From a virus: 44,899 nucleotides of DNA. The notes under the pieces are model-generated. The model saw only the letters and a list, made by a program, of their open reading frames with translations, made no database searches and was not told where the DNA came from. How positions within the stretch are numbered: position 1 is the first letter of the stretch; each line of letters begins with the position of its first letter. Positions 40,609-44,899 of the stretch are shown here, piece after piece. Location: the IMG/VR virus record IMGVR_UViG_3300001680_000196, positions 1 through 44,899 of that record; one strand, written 5' to 3'. The translations under genes and the position numbers were made by a program.

Positions 40609-42260
40609 TTGACAACTACCACAGTAGTTTAGCAAACGTAATCGACAAATATCCGGTTATAGGCCAAGCCATGCTACACCACAGGAATACCCGTGGTTTG
40701 CCTATGTCGTTTAGGGATATGCCATACCTGGCTCCACTGTATGCCGAGATACCAAATCTACAGGGGGCAGACATAAGGAAAGCAGTACAAACAGGGCTTT
40801 CCGAACTCTTTATAATCCTCGCCCTCAACCATGCTGGGTGGGAAGGTAAAATTGTTGCCTATATTCTCCCAACATTCTCTGTTAGAGACAGATTTGTAAA
40901 GCAACGGATAAACAAAATACTAAGCGGTTCTTCAAAGTATCGTTCAATGCTTCCAAAGGAAACAGACCTTGGGAACAACCGAATGAAAAGATTTGGCAGT
41001 GGCTCCCTTTTGTTCCTGGGCTCAAATACTACAGGTGATTTTGTCGAATTCTCAGCAGATACTATGATAGTAGACGAGATAGACCAGTGCGAACAAGCGA
41101 ATCTATCAAAGGCAAAGGACCGAATCAGGGCCTCTAAAGACCCACGAATGTATAGACTCGGAAACCCAACGCTGCCAAACAGAGGAATCTGTGAACTATT
41201 CGATAAAAGTGACCAATCTCATTGGTTTACAAAGTGTCCAAAGTGCAATCATTGGCAGACACTTCAATGGGACGTAAATATCGTACAGAAAAACGATGAC
41301 GGTCTATGGATACCAAGAGACAAAGAAGCCATTGATGCCTTACGATGGACAAAAGTAGAAAGTTATAAGGGCAAAATAGAACCCGTCTGCTCTAAATGCC
41401 ACGGACTTTTCCCAAGACAAACGGAAGGTCAGTGGGTACAAGTGTATCCGACAAGAGATAGGCGCGGCTATACCCTTTCAAGATTGGATATATTGTCGCA
41501 AAACCTAACAAATCTATACCAAGAGTGGATAGCTGCTCAGTCAGACATAAACAAACTATCGACGTTTTATACATCTGTGCTTGGCACTGGCTTTGAACAT
41601 AGCGGAGCAAGGATCTCATCGGAGATGCTTGGCAATTGCTGTGAAACTTACACATTAGACTACGGTGGTGGGCCAGAATATAAAAAAGAAATTGTTAGCA
41701 TAGGTATAGATGTTGGAACACTGCTTAACGTTGTCGTTTCTATCGCAGTGAAGAATGAGGAGGGAGAAGTTCGACGCAAAACTGTTCTGGTTTGTACTGT
41801 GCGGAAGTTTGGAGAGCTAAAAGACATAATTACACGCTACAACGTAGACTCTGTAGTTATAGACGCAATGCCAGAGATAAGAAAATCACAAGAACTCAGA
41901 GATTGGGGCAGACTAAAAGGGCTAAACATCTGGTTGTGCCGGTTCTATCCCACACAACGAGTAGGCGAACAGGCTTATGGAATGAAGCTGAATTGGCGAG
42001 AAAGGGTCATAACGGTAGACCGAACACAGATAATGGACGCCACTTTCGATGAGATAAGAGACAAAAAGCACCAATTTCCAAGCGACGTTTTTAGCGTCTT
42101 GGGATTTCTTGATCAAATGAAAGCCCCTGTTAGAGTGGTAAATCCAGAAAAGGGCCGAATTGTGTGGAACGAGGGCTCTGCTGCCGACCACTATAGACTT
42201 GCAGATTGCTATGATCGGGTAGCTTTTGATATGTCTACCATGACAGGAAGTTTCGGGTAG
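40605..42260 (+). CDS. Terminase large subunit, GpA family
   Basis: This 551-residue protein is the ATP-driven packaging motor and nuclease. It has a lambda-gpA-type deviant Walker A at about 59-67 (K-A-V-Q-T-G-L-S-E, Lys at the start), a Walker B M-I-V-D-E-I-D at 154-160, a zinc finger C211-x2-C214 with C262-x2-C265, and RNase H-like nuclease aspartates at D369 (I-G-I-D-V-G), D420 (V-I-D-A-M-P-E) and D528/D534. It is translationally coupled to the portal gene. No small terminase gene is recognised beside it. Confidence 0.92.
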   Translation: MIDNYHSSLANVIDKYPVIGQAMLHHRNTRGLPMSFRDMPYLAPLYAEIPNLQGADIRKAVQTGLSELFIILALNHAGWEGKIVAYILPTFSVRDRFVKQRINKILSGSSKYRSMLPKETDLGNNRMKRFGSGSLLFLGSNTTGDFVEFSADTMIVDEIDQCEQANLSKAKDRIRASKDPRMYRLGNPTLPNRGICELFDKSDQSHWFTKCPKCNHWQTLQWDVNIVQKNDDGLWIPRDKEAIDALRWTKVESYKGKIEPVCSKCHGLFPRQTEGQWVQVYPTRDRRGYTLSRLDILSQNLTNLYQEWIAAQSDINKLSTFYTSVLGTGFEHSGARISSEMLGNCCETYTLDYGGGPEYKKEIVSIGIDVGTLLNVVVSIAVKNEEGEVRRKTVLVCTVRKFGELKDIITRYNVDSVVIDAMPEIRKSQELRDWGRLKGLNIWLCRFYPTQRVGEQAYGMKLNWRERVITVDRTQIMDATFDEIRDKKHQFPSDVFSVLGFLDQMKAPVRVVNPEKGRIVWNEGSAADHYRLADCYDRVAFDMSTMTGSFG

Positions 42261-42297
42261 GTTAAAACTCACTTGCCGCTGAATTCATTCCAACACA

Positions 42298-42314
42298 TAG
42301 GTCATTCCGACCTA
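42298..42314. terminator. Hairpin between terminase and leftward genes
   Basis: TAGGTC and GACCTA pair exactly around a five-base loop between the convergent terminase and DUF2061-like genes. There is no U-tract, so it is a weak terminator candidate. Confidence 0.32.
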
Positions 42315-42340
42315 GACCTCTCACAAAAGCGGCTTTCCCC

Positions 42341-42532
42341 TTACTTTCCCGGCTTATGGTTCTCCCACCACACCTCAAATATAAAATGAGCTATGGTCTG
42401 CACAATCTGAACCAACACTGTTATTCCAGTAGCCGAGAAAAAGTCTCCGGTATAGATCCAGATAGTTAACAGCATCGTTGTGATAGATATGCCACGCCAT
42501 ATCGCAACCTTGAACAAGATGCCCCTATTCAT
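42341..42532 (-). CDS. DUF2061-like small membrane protein
   Basis: This 63-residue protein has two hydrophobic segments (about 12-28 and 33-53), with the I-W-R-G-I-S and Y-T-G-D turns and a final F-E-V-W-W-E-N-H. This matches DUF2061 (T-W-R-I ... T-G ... H-E-R-x-W), small membrane proteins found in bacteria and phages and of unknown function. It overlaps the gene before it by eight bases. A holin-like or membrane-modifying role is possible. Confidence 0.62.
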   Translation of the reverse strand: MNRGILFKVAIWRGISITTMLLTIWIYTGDFFSATGITVLVQIVQTIAHFIFEVWWENHKPGK

Positions 42533-43073
42533 CTATCGCTTCGCCACCAACGAACAACTGCATCAAGGTCTTCGGAATGTTTCCATCCGTATGCTCCAAC
42601 TTTATGCACGTTATCTCGCCAAACAAACGACGATCATTCTCGTTGTCTACATCTATCTCTGACTTTTGAAGATAGGCGTCCCCAGCCTCGCTAACCGTAT
42701 ACGAACACAAATACTCCTTCAACAAATGATCAAAGGCACTTCCCTTTAACGGCCCATGCTCCATAGCCCACGCCATCGCGGCCTTACCATACCAATCATC
42801 ACTCTCACTGCAATCCAATATGTAAGTCTCGCAAATGAAAAAACAACCCACCGGATGAACACCATCACGAACCATCTTAGACGATATGCCGCGAACTATC
42901 GAAGGCCACTTCGTCTTCTCCATCGCAAAATGATACGCAACCAAATCACCACTATCCGACACCACATACAACATAGGAGGGCACGAACCACCATCGCAAT
43001 ACGACAAACCACTACCCAACTCTATAACGTTACGCAATACACGCGAAGATAACGCCACTACACTATTTATCAT
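42525..43073 (-). CDS. Hypothetical protein
   Basis: This 182-residue protein starts at the ATG at 43073, with GGAGGGAG five bases upstream. A longer frame to 43097 is possible. The sequence is mixed alpha/beta with several cysteines (C-D-G-G-S-C-P-P near 26-33, and C-F-F-I-C). The codons are rich in G and T, unlike the early genes. No family is recognised. It shares an operon with the zinc-type protein upstream and the DUF2061-like gene downstream. Confidence 0.58.
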   Translation of the reverse strand: MINSVVALSSRVLRNVIELGSGLSYCDGGSCPPMLYVVSDSGDLVAYHFAMEKTKWPSIVRGISSKMVRDGVHPVGCFFICETYILDCSESDDWYGKAAMAWAMEHGPLKGSAFDHLLKEYLCSYTVSEAGDAYLQKSEIDVDNENDRRLFGEITCIKLEHTDGNIPKTLMQLFVGGEAIDE

Positions 43074-43452
43074 CTTGCTCCCTCCATAACGTACCACCTC
43101 GTGTCTTCGTCATCACCTCTCCTACAGCTCCACCACTACCGGCACTACCACCAACCCCACCCACAACCGAACCCGGCAACGGGGCGCTGCTACCATCACG
43201 AAGAAATACACCCACCCGACCATTCCGCATCCTACGTCGAACATAACGCTGCTCGCTAACTCCCGAACGCTCCAACCTCTCCAATACTCCCAAACATCGC
43301 TTGCAATCACAATCATCCTTCGCAAACACCATGTAATGAGCCTCATTCGGCATCCAAACTCCACAAGCAGTCCGGTAATGCTCCATACGATAACCATTAC
43401 CATCTCGATATATCTCGCGGCTTTCACCAAATGTGTAATGTACCTTGCTCAT
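43063..43452 (-). CDS. Hypothetical protein with D-C-D-C-K-R-C cluster and Gly-rich tail
   Basis: This 129-residue protein starts at the ATG at 43452 with GGGGGA upstream. The first half has His/Tyr-rich segments, a Cys and C-D-C-K-R-C near residues 48-53 that could bind metal. A Gly/Ser/Val-rich linker (G-S-V-V-G-G-V-G-G-S-A-G-S-G-G) follows near residues 95-110. It is the first gene of a three-gene leftward group beginning at the edge of the repeat region. Function unknown. Confidence 0.55.
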   Translation of the reverse strand: MSKVHYTFGESREIYRDGNGYRMEHYRTACGVWMPNEAHYMVFAKDDCDCKRCLGVLERLERSGVSEQRYVRRRMRNGRVGVFLRDGSSAPLPGSVVGGVGGSAGSGGAVGEVMTKTRGGTLWREQDDK

Positions 43453-43470
43453 AAGATAATCCCCCAACCC

Positions 43471-43498
43471 ATATTAACACGTTATCCAGTAAGTGTAA
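43471..43498 (-). promoter_or_regulatory. Possible leftward promoter
   Basis: The minus strand has TAATAT at 43476-43471, about 20 bases before the ATG at 43452. TTACAC lies 16 bases upstream (43498-43493) but is far from the -35 consensus. A leftward promoter is expected here for the three-gene group. Confidence 0.3.
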
Positions 43499-43516
43499 CT
43501 CGATCTGTAATTTTAG

Positions 43517-43550
43517 AAAAAATATCCGGGGGGAAGGCTGGCTGGCCCCC
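43517..43550 (-). terminator. Terminator-like hairpin in the leader of the leftward genes
   Basis: On the minus strand GGGGG (43550-43546) can pair with CCCCC (about 43532-43528) around a 12-base loop. Six T follow after a five-base gap (43522-43517). It would stop transcripts entering from the repeat region or act as an attenuator. Confidence 0.4.
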
Positions 43551-43627
43551 AAAAGCTAACATTTTGAGTCCGCTTTTCTTGACGTTCAATGATGTTAGTG
43601 CCAAGGCTCACAAATTCACGCGGTTTG

Positions 43628-43650
43628 AACCGGTCATGCCATGTCCGGTT
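43628..43650. repeat. 23-bp palindrome
   Basis: AACCGG at 43628-43633 and CCGGTT at 43645-43650 flank an inner CAT/ATG pair (43635-43637 and 43641-43643), with a single T-T mismatch between. It looks like a dimeric protein-binding site. Confidence 0.6.
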
Positions 43651-43687
43651 TATTTTGTGGTCTGTTAGCACCCCTTCGAGCCGACCT

Positions 43688-43827
43688 GGTTCGCAGTGCA
43701 TCGAATAGCCCCATTTTCGGACACTGTACAAGTGTTCAAAATTGGCGTCTAAGCTACCCCGCAAACCCCAATTCTAACGCCCAAAGTATTGACACTGCAA
43801 TGGGGGCTATTCGATGTACTGCGAGCC
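43688..43827. repeat. Inverted repeat pair A (TCGAATAGCCCC element)
   Basis: The 25-base element at 43688-43712 recurs in inverse orientation at 43803-43827 with 23 of 25 bases equal. Its core TCGAATAGCCCC occurs a third time, inverse (GGGGCTATTCGA), at 43954-43965. The pair is interleaved with pair B. Confidence 0.75.
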
Positions 43828-43850
43828 TGTTTTGAACAGATGTACAGTGT
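43721..43850. repeat. Inverted repeat pair B (ACACTGTACA-NN-TGTTCAAAA)
   Basis: The 21-base element at 43721-43741 recurs in inverse orientation at 43830-43850 with 19 of 21 bases equal; only the two central bases differ. Order along the DNA is A, B, inverse A, inverse B, so the pairs are interleaved, not nested. Confidence 0.75.
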
Positions 43851-43874
43851 TTTCATGGGGTAATTTGCGCCCTC

Positions 43875-43896
43875 TAACCTACCGTACCGTAGGTTA
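43875..43896. repeat. 8-bp inverted repeat TAACCTAC/GTAGGTTA
   Basis: The two perfect eight-base arms flank CGTACC. Copies of GGTAATTTG lie on either side at 43859-43867 and 43924-43932. It belongs to the same repeat-dense control region. Confidence 0.6.
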
Positions 43897-43940
43897 TGAA
43901 ACGAGCTAACCCCTACCGAATATGGTAATTTGGGTGTGGA

Positions 43941-43990
43941 TAGTTCCAATTAAGGGGCTATTCGAACCATAAGGGATCCAAGTGGAACTA
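43941..43990. repeat. Inverted repeat enclosing the third A core
   Basis: TAGTTCCA (43941-43948) and TGGAACTA (43983-43990) are perfect inverses and enclose GGGGCTATTCGA at 43954-43965. The structure lies about 55 bases before the rightward gene at 44044 and could be its operator. Confidence 0.55.
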
Positions 43991-44043
43991 CGAAGTTAGT
44001 AAAGCTATCATCGCCACTTGACCCGCAAACCAGAGAAGACACA

Positions 44044-44899
44044 ATGAAAACCAAAACAACCCAAAAGGTAACCACCAAAACCGAAAAGGTAGTTACCGCC
44101 CCGAAAGCAGTTAACCAAACTGCTACCACCGACAACGCAACCCCCGACGCTACCACCGTCGCCAAGGGTAGCGACACCGCCACAACCGACGCTACCACCG
44201 TCAATGATGACGCTACCACCGTCAATGAGACACAACGTACCCAACCCCTCACCCTTGAAGACGTTAACACCGTTCGACTTGAGAGCAACCTCAACCCTTG
44301 CGCTCAACACCTTGCGGGGTTGCTCCGAAAGATGATCCCCCAACCCACCCACGTTGACGCCTATCTCATTGAGCGCCTTCTCAATGGTAGCGTTCCTGAT
44401 TCCGAATGGATCGAAGGGCAATACTCCTTCCTCATGGGGATGGATGTCGATATCCTTGACGAGCAAGGAGAATGGACAGGAGAGACTGTATTCCAGAAGC
44501 TACGGGTTTACTTCCCCGCTTGTACCGTCGCGACACTTGACAAGTTGTTTATCCAATCGACCCATAATAAGAAGAATGCTAAGACGGGAAAGGTTGACAC
44601 CGTTAAACGGAATGGCGCGTTAGCGCGTGTTTTGATCGCGCGTAACAAGGATCTGACGGTGGAAAGTACTAAGGTAGGGAACAAGACCCACAAGTACATC
44701 AAGTATCTCCCTGAGTTCACCATTGACGATCTCCGTGGCGCTAAGGTGTCACGCCTTGACGCTACCCTCAAGATCCTACTTGGTACGCTGTTCACTTGTG
44801 ATGTTCGTACAACGGGTGATCTGTTCGACACTGTTAGCACTGACGGGGACTTCACTATTCTAAAGAATGGTGATCTTACCGTCGTAACAGTTCGGAAAG
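44044..44899 (+). CDS. Incomplete hypothetical protein with repeated D-A-T-T-V linker
   Basis: An ATG at 44044 opens a frame with no stop up to the window end, giving at least 285 residues. Residues ~1-65 are a Thr/Asp/Ala-rich linker with three copies of D-A-T-T-V encoded by an identical 15-base repeat. The rest is folded-looking, helical then strand-rich (V-F-Q-K-L-R-V-Y-F-P-A-C near 154-165). Codons end mostly in C or G (ACC, GAC, GTC), unlike the A/T-ending codons of other genes, suggesting a different origin or strong expression. The ribosome site is weak. It lies beside the repeat region, so a protein acting on it is possible. No family recognised. Confidence 0.68.
   Translation, partial: MKTKTTQKVTTKTEKVVTAPKAVNQTATTDNATPDATTVAKGSDTATTDATTVNDDATTVNETQRTQPLTLEDVNTVRLESNLNPCAQHLAGLLRKMIPQPTHVDAYLIERLLNGSVPDSEWIEGQYSFLMGMDVDILDEQGEWTGETVFQKLRVYFPACTVATLDKLFIQSTHNKKNAKTGKVDTVKRNGALARVLIARNKDLTVESTKVGNKTHKYIKYLPEFTIDDLRGAKVSRLDATLKILLGTLFTCDVRTTGDLFDTVSTDGDFTILKNGDLTVVTVRK
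44146..44223. repeat. Three copies of GACGCTACCACCGTC
   Basis: Identical 15-base units begin at 44146, 44188 and 44209. The last two lie in adjacent 21-base repeats. They encode D-A-T-T-V in the linker of the incomplete rightward gene, and the exact identity suggests recent duplication. Confidence 0.75.

Larger units (their letters stand above)
43453..44043. other. Long gene-free region with many inverted repeats, candidate origin or packaging/control site
   Basis: About 590 bases lie between the divergent genes at 43452 and 44044. Contents: the leftward promoter and hairpin, a 23-base palindrome (43628-43650), two interleaved inverted repeat pairs (43688-43850), a palindrome at 43875-43896, a repeated GGTAATTTG (43859, 43924), and TAGTTCCA/TGGAACTA (43941-43990). 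I see no credible gene. It could be a replication origin, cos/pac site or operator array. Confidence 0.55.

Noticed and set aside
43789-43817. Rightward promoter with a perfect TTGACA at 43789-43794
   Set aside because: No acceptable -10 box lies 16-18 bases downstream; the region there is the inverted A element.
43513-43949. Two leftward open frames of 66 and 83 codons in the repeat region
   Set aside because: They run through the inverted repeats and hairpin, have no convincing ribosome site and look like random translation.
43950-44855. Leftward open frames opposite the incomplete right-end gene
   Set aside because: They are shadows of the rightward frame, caused by its C-rich third codon positions, and give low-complexity Val/Ser/Gly proteins.

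Overview
The window is most of a tailed bacteriophage genome of siphovirus type with a lambda/HK97-like morphogenesis plan. The evidence is a GpA-type large terminase, HK97-type portal, S78-like prohead protease, HK97-fold capsid protein, tail tube, a frameshifted pair of tail assembly chaperones, a tape measure of about 2,000 residues, tail-tip proteins and repeat-rich fibres. Genes are packed, often overlap by 1 to 50 bases, and mostly carry good Shine-Dalgarno sequences, so the host is a bacterium. Nothing in the sequence fixes its identity. I see no integrase, tRNA gene, CRISPR array or insertion sequence. DNA polymerase and helicase genes are absent, so the genome continues beyond at least one edge.

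Layout. (1) 1-7650, leftward: an operon opened by a small HTH protein. It runs through small accessory genes, a YkuD-like cell-wall enzyme, an MT-A70 adenine methyltransferase, a membrane protein and a holin-like protein. It then reaches a recombination/replication set: PD-(D/E)XK nuclease with Fe-S-type cysteines, Sak4-like ATPase, DUF669-like SSB, RuvC-like resolvase and a replication-initiator-like protein. (2) 7776-24901, leftward: tail genes, read in transcription order as chaperones G/GT, tape measure, Asp-box tail protein, tail hub, fibre proteins and a twin LamG-like protein. (3) 25099-27389, rightward: a five-gene cassette of mostly unknown genes, with its own promoter/operator and terminators, sitting between the tail tube gene and the chaperones. 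(4) 27438-38927, leftward: prohead protease/scaffold, capsid protein, terminator, connectors, a 978-residue three-part glycosyltransferase, tail completion proteins, a Com-like zinc ribbon and the tail tube. (5) 39100-42260, rightward: portal and terminase, divergent from the capsid genes. (6) 42341-43452, leftward: three small genes. (7) 43453-44043: a non-coding region dense in inverted repeats. (8) 44044 to the end, rightward: an incomplete gene with a codon bias unlike the rest.

How it works together. Portal, terminase, protease and capsid protein build and fill the head. The connector, closure and tail-terminator proteins join it to a tail made from tube, chaperones and tape measure. The tip and fibre proteins, with carbohydrate-binding folds and repeats, should contact the host. 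The large glycosyltransferase lies inside the head-tail cluster and may decorate virion proteins. The early operon supplies recombination, DNA methylation and probably lysis.

Most worth a second look: the interleaved inverted repeats at 43688-43850 with their neighbouring palindromes, the three-domain glycosyltransferase, the rightward cassette with a possible structured RNA, and the differently composed gene at the right end.
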